This document shows positions 14,357 through 21,222 of a stretch of 21,222 bases of DNA, piece after piece (position 1 is the first letter of the stretch; each line of letters opens with the position of its first letter). Location: assembly GCA_003248755.1 (NCBI GenBank), contig QFQW01000063.1, forward strand, positions 1 to 21,222, given 5' to 3'. The stretch comes from Chryseobacterium sp. GTDB taxonomy: Bacteria > Bacteroidota > Bacteroidia > Flavobacteriales > Weeksellaceae. Both the position numbers and the translations under genes were made by a program. The notes beneath the pieces were generated by a model. It had not been told where the DNA came from. It was given only the letters and a program-made list of their open reading frames with translations, and did not search any database.

Positions 14357-14373
14357 AATATCCTTTAAATTTT

Positions 14374-14402
14374 AAAAAAAATCTGCTTCCAAAAGAAGCA
14401 GA
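14374..14402 (-). terminator. Intrinsic terminator after the DUF2480 gene
   Basis: TCTGCTTC (14382-14389) pairs with GAAGCAGA (14395-14402) around a 5-nt loop. On the minus strand the stem is followed by eight Ts (14381-14374). It lies 36 nt past the DUF2480 stop codon and 18 nt before the guaD start. Confidence 0.85.
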
Positions 14403-14437
14403 AAATAAAGGTATAAAAAAACTTTATAAGAGAAAAC

Positions 14438-14938
14438 CTAATTTTTAAAAATCGGGACATTGCTGCAAGCTTCCCCGAACATCAAAGACTTCACAAGTGG
14501 CTTCAGTTGTTCAACCAACTCTACATAAGCATTGTTGGGGATAAACTCATCGCTGCAGCCTTTAACCAGGATACGCTTGTCTCGCAGTTCGGAAAAATCG
14601 TAGGTCTGGATGGCGTTATGCATTAGCAAAACTTCCAGATCTTCTCTGTTTCCGAAAACAATTTTCTTTGCGGCATCCGTAATTTTGGAAGTAATCAGAA
14701 AGTAAGCCCAAAGCGGAATAATCACATCCTCAGAACAATAGATGTAAACATAAGCGTCTTTATAAATTTCGGCATCAATGGCTTTGATTTTTTCGCGGAA
14801 ATCTTTCTCCTTCAGAATCATGCCCTCCCAAAGAAAATCCTTGATATCAATTCCCAAGCGTTTCCCTTTCGGAACAAGGTCAGAAATATCAAAATTCACC
14901 AATCCGCTGTTTGCAACTTTATTTACGATTTCTTCCAT
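14438..14938 (-). CDS. DUF2480 family protein, 166 aa
   Basis: The family is a Bacteroidota-restricted one of unknown function that I recognise from its sequence. The N-terminus EEIVNKVANSGLVNFDISDLVPKG and the IDIKDFLWEGMILKEKDFRE segment are conserved. A YKDAYVYIYCSEDVIIPLWAYFLI stretch is the most hydrophobic but is probably a buried beta-alpha unit rather than a membrane span. The C-terminus contains RDKRILVKGCSDEFIPNNAYVEL and ends FGEACSNVPIFKN, with two Cys (in KGCS and EACS) that could form a functional pair. It is cytoplasmic, with no signal. It stands divergent from lpxB, and repeat copy C lies in the gap. Confidence 0.85.
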   Translation of the reverse strand: MEEIVNKVANSGLVNFDISDLVPKGKRLGIDIKDFLWEGMILKEKDFREKIKAIDAEIYKDAYVYIYCSEDVIIPLWAYFLITSKITDAAKKIVFGNREDLEVLLMHNAIQTYDFSELRDKRILVKGCSDEFIPNNAYVELVEQLKPLVKSLMFGEACSNVPIFKN

Positions 14939-14960
14939 TTTCTAAATTCTAATATTTTTT

Positions 14961-15050
14961 AGGAGCTTAATCCCGCTTTACATTACAATCTTTTGCTTTT
15001 CCTTATGTGAAAGAAAAGCAAAAGGATTTCCATTGCAATCGGGGCTAGGG
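14961..15050. repeat. Structured intergenic repeat, copy C
   Basis: This is the best-formed copy, in the same orientation as copy A. It begins AGCTTAATCCCG (14964-14975) and has a perfect 12-bp stem CTTTTGCTTTTC (14990-15001) paired with 15013-15024 across an 11-nt loop. It continues AAAAGGATTTCC and ends in AATCGGGGCT (about 15037-15046). It lies in the divergent DUF2480/lpxB gap, so it is not a simple terminator for either gene. Confidence 0.7.
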
Positions 15051-15118
15051 ATTTTGCCTGTAAAATCAAATTTTCCCGACAAATAGAATTTTCCCAATTC
15101 TAATAACCCAAAATGACT

Positions 15119-15148
15119 TATTTTTGTTCAAAGTTAATTATTTTGAAC
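15119..15148 (+). promoter_or_regulatory. Candidate lpxB promoter element and overlapping palindrome
   Basis: TATTTTTG (15119-15126) is an exact TAnnTTTG match 81 nt before the lpxB start. Overlapping its last base begins the palindrome GTTCAAA-N9-TTTGAAC (15126-15148), placed where a repressor could block transcription. Both assignments are tentative. Confidence 0.35.
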
Positions 15149-15207
15149 GGAAAACTTCTTTAGATTTATCTATCGAAAAGACTTTCAAAATCTAAAACCC
15201 AAAAACC

Positions 15208-16314
15208 TTGAAATATTACATCATAGCAGGCGAAGCTTCCGGCGATTTGCACGCTTCCAACTTAATGAAAGCTATCAAACAGAAAGACCAAAATGCAGAT
15301 TTTCGTTTTTGGGGCGGCGATTTGATGCAGAAACAAGGCGGAACTCTCGTCAAACATTACCGTGATTTGGCTTTTATGGGATTTTTAGAAGTCGTTCAGA
15401 ATCTTGGAACCATTCTCAACAATATCAAATTCTGTAAAAAAGACATCAAGGAAAATAAGCCGGATGTTTTGATTCTGGTAGATTATCCCGGATTCAATTT
15501 GAGGATTGCAAAGTTTGCCAAAGAATCGGGGATTAAAGTGGTCTATTATATTTCACCTCAGCTTTGGGCATGGAAAGAAGGTCGTGTAGAAACAATCAAA
15601 AAATATGTCGATGAGATGCTGGTGATTCTTCCATTCGAGAAAGATTTTTACAAAAAACATCAGGTCGAAGCCCATTTTGTCGGGCATCCTTTATTGGATG
15701 CAATTGAGGGTTTGCCACCGATTGATATTCAGGGATTCAAAAAAGAAAATCAGCTGAACGATAAAGATATCATTGCGCTTTTACCGGGTTCCAGAAAACA
15801 GGAAGTTTCCAAAATGCTGGAACTGATGTTATCTGTGAGAGATTATTTCAAAGATTATCAATTTGTAATCGCTGGCGCACCAAGCTTGGATAAGGATTTC
15901 TACGAACAGTTTGTAGATGATGATGTGCATTTTGTTTCCAACAGAACGTATGATTTGCTGAGATGCTCCAAAGCAGCTTTGGTAACTTCGGGAACGGCAA
16001 CTCTGGAGACCGCTTTGCTCAATATTCCGGAAGTGGTTTGCTACAAAGGAAGCCGAATTTCTTATGAAATCGGGAAACGATTAATCAAGAATATCAAATA
16101 TATTTCTCTCGTGAATCTGATTATGGACAAAGAAGTTGTAACAGAACTCATTCAGAATGATTTGAATACTAAAAATCTCGTTGAAGAACTTAACAAAATC
16201 CTCAATACTAAGAAAAGAGATGAAGTTCTGAATAATTACGAAGTTTTAAGAACAAAACTTGGCGGGAGCGGCGCCAGTCAAAATGCAGCAGAACTTATTG
16301 TAAATCTGAAATAA
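15208..16314 (+). CDS. lpxB: Lipid-A-disaccharide synthase
   Basis: LpxB is a GT-B glycosyltransferase (family GT19) at the inner membrane. It joins UDP-diacylglucosamine and lipid X to give the tetraacyl disaccharide 1-phosphate of lipid A. The 368-aa length is normal. The family start MKYYIIAGEASGDLHASNLM is present at the very N-terminus, and later pieces include ISPQLWAWKEGR, LLPGSRKQEV and the sugar-nucleotide site LVTSGTATLETAL. The start codon is TTG at 15208-15210. An in-frame stop lies 15 nt upstream, and the next in-frame ATG would delete the essential GEASGD motif, so TTG is the real start. The stop overlaps the DinB-like gene by one base. Confidence 0.96.
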   Translation: MKYYIIAGEASGDLHASNLMKAIKQKDQNADFRFWGGDLMQKQGGTLVKHYRDLAFMGFLEVVQNLGTILNNIKFCKKDIKENKPDVLILVDYPGFNLRIAKFAKESGIKVVYYISPQLWAWKEGRVETIKKYVDEMLVILPFEKDFYKKHQVEAHFVGHPLLDAIEGLPPIDIQGFKKENQLNDKDIIALLPGSRKQEVSKMLELMLSVRDYFKDYQFVIAGAPSLDKDFYEQFVDDDVHFVSNRTYDLLRCSKAALVTSGTATLETALLNIPEVVCYKGSRISYEIGKRLIKNIKYISLVNLIMDKEVVTELIQNDLNTKNLVEELNKILNTKKRDEVLNNYEVLRTKLGGSGASQNAAELIVNLK

Positions 16315-16769
16315 TGGCATTGGAAAAATTATTACAAAAAATAGAATCATTACTTCCTGAAATTAATAAAGAAAATTTAAAAGTTTCCAAAGCATCGATT
16401 GGCTGGCATCTGGAGCATTCTTTATTAATTCTGAATGGAAGCTTGAAAGGCCTCACAATGACCAATCCGGAGAATTACAATCCGAAATTCAGTATCAAAA
16501 AATTTATCTTTCTCAATTTTGGATTGATTCCGAGAGGGAAAATCAAGTCTCCGAAACAATTTGTTCCACTGGAAACACCAACTAAAGAAAGTATCGGAAA
16601 GCTTCTGAATCTGGCGAATGAAAGGTTGGAAGCCATCAAAAGTCTTCCTTCAAAATCCTATATCACACATCCTTTTCTTGGTGACCTTGATAAAAAAACA
16701 ACACTCAAATTCTTAGGTCTTCATACCAATCATCATTTGAAAATTATTGATGATATTTTGAAATCTTAA
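16314..16769 (+). CDS. DinB-like (DUF1569) four-helix protein
   Basis: This 151-aa cytoplasmic protein has the pattern of the DinB/YfiT metal-binding four-helix bundle, most like DUF1569. Three histidine clusters could form the metal site: IGWHLEHSLLILN (residues 29-41), THPFLGDLDKKT and the C-terminal LGLHTNHHLKIIDD. Family members bind Ni or Zn through three His residues, and some are thiol-dependent transferases; no substrate can be assigned here. The ATG is embedded in the lpxB stop (TAATG), giving translational coupling with lpxB. I do not know a functional tie to lipid A synthesis. The gene is followed by a 262-bp intergenic stretch full of inverted repeats. Confidence 0.8.
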   Translation: MALEKLLQKIESLLPEINKENLKVSKASIGWHLEHSLLILNGSLKGLTMTNPENYNPKFSIKKFIFLNFGLIPRGKIKSPKQFVPLETPTKESIGKLLNLANERLEAIKSLPSKSYITHPFLGDLDKKTTLKFLGLHTNHHLKIIDDILKS

Positions 16770-16798
16770 TTAATATTTAAAAATATTTTACCACAATA

Positions 16799-16867
16799 TT
16801 TGTCATTCCGTAGGAATCTAAGTTCTTTTTTTATCAATTCTCACAGAGATTCCTACGGAATGACAAA
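16799..16867. repeat. Perfect 21-bp inverted repeat
   Basis: The arm at 16799-16819 contains GTCATTCCGTAGGAATC, and its exact reverse complement is at 16847-16867, giving a perfect 21-bp stem around a 27-nt T-rich loop. It lies 29 nt after the DinB-like stop codon and may also terminate the lpxB operon. Confidence 0.8.
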
Positions 16868-16901
16868 CTTTCTATTTTATTTCTTATCTTTATTCTAGGA
16901 C

Positions 16902-16996
16902 ACTTCGACTTGGCTCGGTGTAACAACTCTAATACTAAATGTTGTTATATTGAACTTGTAGAATGTCAAGAATGTCAGGCTGAGCGGAGCCGAAGT
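16902..16996. repeat. Imperfect 24-bp inverted repeat
   Basis: Arms 16902-16925 (ACTTCGACTTGGCTCGG...) and 16973-16996 (...GGCTGAGCGGAGCCGAAGT) are reverse complements except for eight positions. A further AACAA/TTGTT pair lies inside. It ends 35 nt before comEC. From memory it resembles a dispersed flavobacterial sequence with CTTCGACT and AGTCGAAG ends. Confidence 0.65.
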
Positions 16997-17031
16997 CTTT
17001 CATAAAAAAACAAAAACACAAATGAACATCA

Positions 17032-18828
17032 ATGAAAAAACAGCCATTACTGATATTGCTGCTATGCTTTATTGCAGGAATTCTTTTTCAAGCGCGCCTG
17101 ATTATGAGTCAGGTGCTCATCTTTCAACTTCTAATAATTTCAACTGCTTCTCTGTTTTCTATATTAGTTAAGAATAAATTTTTTCAGCACATCAAACATT
17201 ACTGTTTAGGATTTTTCTTTTTCTCAATTGGGATTTTTGTTCATTTCCAAAACTCTGAACAATCCAAACTTCCGATTTTAAAACAAAAAGAAACGATTGT
17301 TTTTCAGCTTGATAAAAAACTCAATTCTAATGAAAAGAATAGAAAATATTATGTTGAGGTTCTTGATGTTTCAGACTTAAAACAAAAAGAACATTACCCA
17401 TTTAAAACAGTTGTAAGCATTCCGAAAGATATTGAAGCTTTGGATTTTCAACATTATTACAAAGCTGAAGTTTACATTCATCAGCCGGAAGAAACTAAGA
17501 ATGATTTTCAATTTGATTATAAAAAATATCTGACAAGACAAGATGTTTATTTTCAAGCTTACCTACCGAATGATATTTTCAAAACTGAAAAACCATCCAT
17601 TTCATTTGAAGATAAAATCAAGCAAAAACGTTTGGATATTCTTAATCAAATCAATCATTCGTCATTATCTCCGAACATTCAGGAATTTCTCAAAGGAATT
17701 ATTCTCGCTGACAGAACCGAGATGGATGGAGAAACGGTTAAAGATTTCAATCAAACTGGATTGGTGCATCTTCTGGCGATTTCCGGTTCACATATGATCA
17801 TTATTTTCTGGATAACACTTTTGATTTTCAATCAAATTCTTCCAGTAAAATTTAGAAAAGTTTCCATTGTTCTGAGTATTCTTTTGATTTGGGCTTTCGC
17901 TATTTTCATCGATTATGGCAGTTCTGTGATGCGAAGTTGTCTGATGATTACGTGTTATTATATGATGATTTTGTTGCAAAGGAAATCAGACTTATTACAT
18001 TCTTTAGCATTATCGGCTTTTATTCTTTTGATTTTTGATTCGAATCAATTGTTTGATGTGGGATTTCAGTTGAGTTACGTTGCCGTTTTGGGAATTTGGT
18101 GGCTGACGAATCCAATCAAAAAACTATTCAGAAAACCAAAATTCAGAATAGAAAAATTCTTTTACGAAATCTCAGCAATGACTTTCGCTGCGCAGATTGC
18201 GACGTTGCCTTTGGCGATTTATTATTTTCATCAGTTTTCATTTGTTTCAATCATTGCGAATCTTTTGATTATTCCTTTGTCAGAAATTATCATTGTTTCT
18301 TCTTTGTTGATTGTAGTTTTGATTATTTTTGAGTTCAATAACATTCCGTTTTTATATAAGGATTTTGATGTTTTCGTTCAATACATTTTAAAATTAATTC
18401 ATTGGTTTTCCAGCTTCGAATCATTAATGAATAAAAATATTTCACTGAATGTTTTAGAATTAAGTATCTTACTGTTAGTAATTTATTTTCTAAAGTTTTT
18501 AATCAAAGATATTTTCAATCCGAGGAATCTGTTGAGGTTGGGATTTTGTCTTCTGGCATTTTTCATTGTCAGAATTTCATTTAATATTTATCAATATGAG
18601 AGAGAAGAAATGCTGGTTCATAGTTTTTACAAGGAAAAAATTGTGAGTGTGAAAGATAAAGACCAAGCTGTTTTTTGGATGAAACAGAATAAAAATGAAG
18701 ACAAAATTCGTGACTTCGTCATCAATCCTTATTTGACCTCAAGATGCATTAAAGATTTTAAAATCAAATATGTTCCTGTGGATTCGGAAAGATTTGTTTA
18801 TAATGGAAAACAATATGATTTGAAATGA
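17032..18828 (+). CDS. comEC: ComEC/Rec2-type competence membrane protein lacking the lactamase domain
   Basis: ComEC forms the inner-membrane channel that imports single-stranded DNA in natural transformation. This 598-aa protein has N-terminal helices (about 7-70), a soluble DUF4131-like beta domain (about 85-185), then the Competence domain. The channel signature TGLVHLLAISGSHM is at residues 242-255, and WAFAIFIDYGSSVMRSCLMI and DVGFQLSYVAVLGIWWL are also typical. The C-terminal 70-100 residues are soluble and short, with no metallo-beta-lactamase HxHxDH motif, unlike Bacillus ComEC. I recall shortened forms in Bacteroidota. The ATG at 17032 is preferred; an ATG at 17022 is out of frame. 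It stands alone after a repeat-rich gap. Confidence 0.9.
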   Translation: MKKQPLLILLLCFIAGILFQARLIMSQVLIFQLLIISTASLFSILVKNKFFQHIKHYCLGFFFFSIGIFVHFQNSEQSKLPILKQKETIVFQLDKKLNSNEKNRKYYVEVLDVSDLKQKEHYPFKTVVSIPKDIEALDFQHYYKAEVYIHQPEETKNDFQFDYKKYLTRQDVYFQAYLPNDIFKTEKPSISFEDKIKQKRLDILNQINHSSLSPNIQEFLKGIILADRTEMDGETVKDFNQTGLVHLLAISGSHMIIIFWITLLIFNQILPVKFRKVSIVLSILLIWAFAIFIDYGSSVMRSCLMITCYYMMILLQRKSDLLHSLALSAFILLIFDSNQLFDVGFQLSYVAVLGIWWLTNPIKKLFRKPKFRIEKFFYEISAMTFAAQIATLPLAIYYFHQFSFVSIIANLLIIPLSEIIIVSSLLIVVLIIFEFNNIPFLYKDFDVFVQYILKLIHWFSSFESLMNKNISLNVLELSILLLVIYFLKFLIKDIFNPRNLLRLGFCLLAFFIVRISFNIYQYEREEMLVHSFYKEKIVSVKDKDQAVFWMKQNKNEDKIRDFVINPYLTSRCIKDFKIKYVPVDSERFVYNGKQYDLK

Positions 18829-18851
18829 TTATAGTTTTTATAAATAAAGTT

Positions 18852-18882
18852 TTGCATTTTCCATAAGATTTATGTATTTTTA
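18852..18882 (+). promoter_or_regulatory. Candidate promoter of the NfeD-flotillin operon
   Basis: TTG (18852-18854) and TATTTTTA (18875-18882) are 20 nt apart, matching the flavobacterial pattern except for the final A. The ATG of the NfeD-like gene follows 17 nt later. Confidence 0.4.
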
Positions 18883-18899
18883 GAAAAAACAAAAAAACT

Positions 18900-19466
18900 A
18901 TGATGGATTTCTTTGTTGGAATGAGCACCTTACAGCAATCTTTTTGGTGGGTCGCCATTATTGCGAGTCTTATTTTTCTCGTTCAACTTATTTTTACAAT
19001 TATCGGAACCGATTTTACGGATGGTTTGCATGCCGACTTTGATGGAGACTTAGATGCGGTTCATGGGCCATTTCAATTATTCTCTTTCCGAAATTTGATC
19101 AATTTTCTGATGGGATTTGGTTGGACAGGTGTCGCTTTTTATAACAGTTTTCAAAACCAAACATTTCTTATTATTCTCGCTGCAATAGTAGGATGTCTGT
19201 TTGTTGTTATTTTCTTTATTGTTATAAAACAGATTCTGAAGCTAACGGAAGACAATACTTTCAATATTGACAAGTTGGTTGGAAAAACCGCAGAAGTTTA
19301 TTTGAGAATTCCCGAGCAGAAGTTGGGTAAAGGGAAAGTTCAGGTTTCGCTCAATGGAACCAATCATGAACTATTGGCGGTCACCGAAACAGAAGAAATA
19401 CCTTCCGGAAGTCTGGTAAAGATTATCCGCATCGAAGAAAAAATACTAATTGTTGAAAAAATTTAA
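18900..19466 (+). CDS. NfeD-like membrane protein, flotillin partner
   Basis: This 188-aa protein has three membrane helices (about residues 14-36, 58-80 and 89-111) and a C-terminal OB-fold (about 122-188). The fold shows LVGKTAEVYLRIPEQKLGKGKVQVSLNG and IPSGSLVKIIRIEEKILIVEKI, the pattern of NfeD/YuaF. Between the first two helices is an acidic stretch, GTDFTDGLHADFDGDLDAVHGP. NfeD1b-type proteins are encoded directly before flotillins and work with them in membrane microdomains. The gene here lies 12 nt before the flotillin gene, which fits. There is no protease domain (the long NfeD form has one). Start ATG at 18900 or 18903 is equally possible. Confidence 0.88.
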   Translation: MMDFFVGMSTLQQSFWWVAIIASLIFLVQLIFTIIGTDFTDGLHADFDGDLDAVHGPFQLFSFRNLINFLMGFGWTGVAFYNSFQNQTFLIILAAIVGCLFVVIFFIVIKQILKLTEDNTFNIDKLVGKTAEVYLRIPEQKLGKGKVQVSLNGTNHELLAVTETEEIPSGSLVKIIRIEEKILIVEKI

Positions 19467-19478
19467 AAATTCATAACT

Positions 19479-21026
19479 ATGATTAATGGAACTTTTATTC
19501 TGATTTTGGTCGGGGTATTCGTATTATTTGTAACTTTTTTGGCGCTGATTTCGCGCTACAAACGTTGTCCGTCGGACAAGATTCTAGTCATCTACGGAAA
19601 AACCGGTGGTAGCTCTGCAAAGTGTATTCACGGTGGTGGAGCATTTGTCTGGCCTGTGATTCAGGATTTTGCTTACCTGGACTTGAAACCGATTTCTATC
19701 GAGGCTAATTTGACTAATGCCTTATCAAGACAAAACATTCGTGTGGATGTCCCTTGCCGATTTACGATTGCGATTTCTACCGAACCTGATTCTATGGGGA
19801 ATGCCGCAGAAAGATTATTGGGATTGTCTCCGGAACAGATTCAGGAGTTGTCAAAAGATATTCTATTCGGCCAATTACGTTTGGTGATCGCGACAATGAC
19901 GATTGAAGAGATCAACTCAGACAGAGATAAATTCCTTGATAATATTTCTAAAAACGTTGATACCGAATTAAAGAAAATCGGTTTGAAGCTTATTAACGTG
20001 AATGTTACCGATATCAGAGACGAATCCGGCTATATCGAAGCGCTTGGAAAAGAAGCCGCTGCGAAAGCGATTAACGAAGCGATTATTTCCGTAGCCGAGC
20101 AAACGAAAATCGGGGAAACAGGAAAGGCGATTGCAGACAGAGAAAAAGATACGCAGATTGCCGAAACGCAGAGGGACCGTGATGTGAAAATTGCGATTAC
20201 TCAGAAAGACAGAGAAATCAGTATTGCAGCAGCCGGAAAAGATGAATCGATTGGTAAAGCTGAAGCTGAAAGAGATGCTCGTATTGCCACTTCCGAAGCC
20301 AACTCTTTAGCGGTAAAAGGAGAGAATGAGGCGAAAATCACGATTGCCAATTCAGATGCAGAAAGAAGGGAGAAAGAAGCCGAAGCTTTGAGAATTGCAA
20401 CTGCTGCAGAGAAAGTTCAGGCTGCGAAAGCTTTGGAAGAGTCTTATGTGGCTGAACAAAAAGCGGAATCTGCCAGAGCAGAAAGAGAACGTTCCACACA
20501 ACAAGCGAACATTGTGGTTCCTGCAGAAATCGCAAAACAAAAAGCCATCATCGATGCACAGGCTGAAGCTGAGAAAATCAGATTGCAGGCAAAGGGTGAA
20601 GCTGATGCGATTTTTGCCAAAATGGAAGCCGAAGCAAAAGGTTTATTTGAGATTTTGACCAAACAAGCTGAAGGTTATGACAAAGTGGTGCAGGCTGCCG
20701 GTGGAGATACCAACAGTGCATTCCAGTTATTATTAATTGAAAAACTTCCGGAATTGGTGAAAACTCAGGTGGAGGCCGTTAAAAATATTAAGATTGATAA
20801 AGTAACCGTTTGGGATAGTGGAAATAATCCTGATGGAAATACATCTACAGCCAACTTCGTTTCCGGAATGATGAAAACTGTTCCACCGTTGAATGATTTA
20901 TTCAATATGGCAGGACTCGATCTGCCTTCTTATCTTAAAGGAAAAGATGACAAACAAATCGTTGAGGTAAAAGAAGTGAAAACAGAAACTCCTCCGAAAG
21001 GAGAAGATGGAGCAGGTCATTCTTAA
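19479..21026 (+). CDS. Flotillin family protein (SPFH domain)
   Basis: Flotillins are membrane-anchored scaffolds that organise microdomains and affect secretion, signalling and fluidity. This 515-aa protein begins with a membrane-inserted helix (about residues 5-23). The SPFH/band-7 domain covers about 40-220, with KRCPSDKILVIYGKTGG, the DVPCRFTIAISTEP strand region, and LGLSPEQIQELSKDILFGQLRLVIATMTIEEIN. A long coiled coil of Glu-Ala repeats follows (about 190-400), with AEAEKIRLQAKGEADAI near its end. The C-terminus is flexible and acidic (TETPPKGEDGAGHS). It resembles YqiK/FloT of Bacillus. The upstream NfeD-like gene is 12 nt away, and another gene starts 12 nt downstream, so the three are likely one transcript. 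Confidence 0.94.
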   Translation: MINGTFILILVGVFVLFVTFLALISRYKRCPSDKILVIYGKTGGSSAKCIHGGGAFVWPVIQDFAYLDLKPISIEANLTNALSRQNIRVDVPCRFTIAISTEPDSMGNAAERLLGLSPEQIQELSKDILFGQLRLVIATMTIEEINSDRDKFLDNISKNVDTELKKIGLKLINVNVTDIRDESGYIEALGKEAAAKAINEAIISVAEQTKIGETGKAIADREKDTQIAETQRDRDVKIAITQKDREISIAAAGKDESIGKAEAERDARIATSEANSLAVKGENEAKITIANSDAERREKEAEALRIATAAEKVQAAKALEESYVAEQKAESARAERERSTQQANIVVPAEIAKQKAIIDAQAEAEKIRLQAKGEADAIFAKMEAEAKGLFEILTKQAEGYDKVVQAAGGDTNSAFQLLLIEKLPELVKTQVEAVKNIKIDKVTVWDSGNNPDGNTSTANFVSGMMKTVPPLNDLFNMAGLDLPSYLKGKDDKQIVEVKEVKTETPPKGEDGAGHS

Positions 21027-21038
21027 TTTTTTTAATTA

Positions 21039-21222
21039 ATGAAAGGCGATTTATATATTGATGAAATTCAGATAGGAGAATTCTCCTTTTCCATTATTGA
21101 TGAAAGTATGGGAGTTATTGGTGGAGATTTAATTAAAAATGATAACTATGTAAAGTACCAGCCTTACATTCAACAGCATTTTGAAGAAAAAGGAATTTCT
21201 AATATGGATAACTTTAATTTTA
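21039..21222 (+). CDS. Unknown protein, N-terminal 61 residues (cut by window edge)
   Basis: I translated this from the ATG at 21039 and the frame is open to the last base. The visible part reads MKGDLYIDEIQIGEFSFSII then DESMGVIGGDLI and NYVKYQPYIQQHFEEKGISN. There is no signal peptide or membrane helix; the first half suggests beta strands and the second a helix. I recognise no family. It begins 12 nt after the flotillin stop on the same strand, with the same spacing as between the NfeD and flotillin genes, so it is probably part of that operon. The position makes it an interesting candidate, but a role in flotillin function is not shown by the sequence. Confidence 0.6.
   Translation, partial: MKGDLYIDEIQIGEFSFSIIDESMGVIGGDLIKNDNYVKYQPYIQQHFEEKGISNMDNFNF

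Overview
This looks like a chromosomal core-genome segment from a Flavobacteriia bacterium, most likely in the Chryseobacterium/Epilithonimonas group of the Weeksellaceae. That is an inference from several signs. The DNA is A+T rich. Promoters of the Bacteroidota type (TAnnTTTG about 10-30 nt before start codons) recur, and convincing Shine-Dalgarno sites are almost absent. NusB has the long ~300-residue form, and the families DUF2480, DUF1573, DUF937, M64 peptidase, bTHX and a ComEC without a lactamase domain are present. There is no rRNA, tRNA, CRISPR array, transposase or prophage gene.

Layout. 1-930 (minus): a small lipoprotein followed by the start of an exported M64-type metallopeptidase. 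1040-2213 (plus): an ECF sigma factor overlapping a four-helix membrane protein that is probably its regulator. 2410-4169 (plus): nusB, a DUF1573 lipoprotein and yajC, closed by a strong hairpin terminator. 6496-4299 (minus): chorismate synthase aroC, translationally coupled to a single-cysteine thioredoxin-like protein and then a membrane-anchored TlpA-type thioredoxin. 6644-8363 (plus): a short-chain dehydrogenase and a JmjC/cupin-8 oxygenase. 9468-8413 and 11267-9513 (minus): an acyltransferase-3 membrane protein and aspS. 11614-11832 (plus): bTHX. 14938-11861 (minus): DUF2480, a guanine deaminase, a GT-C-like membrane protein and DUF937. 15208-18828 (plus): lpxB coupled to a DinB-like protein, then comEC. 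18900-21222 (plus): an NfeD-like protein, a flotillin and the beginning of an unknown third gene, which look like one membrane-microdomain operon.

The genes are mostly housekeeping. The unusual content is between them. (1) Tandem 7-bp arrays (sense-strand CTAA core repeating every 7 nt) lie 9-13 nt upstream of the start codons of aroC, the SDR gene and aspS, each in the same sense orientation as its gene. (2) A family of structured, hairpin-centred repeats has three diverged copies (2226-2309, 11417-11553, 14961-15050). (3) A perfect 21-bp inverted repeat sits beside an imperfect 24-bp one between the DinB-like gene and comEC. These signals are the best candidates for undescribed biology here. 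No new multi-gene defence or metabolic system is evident.
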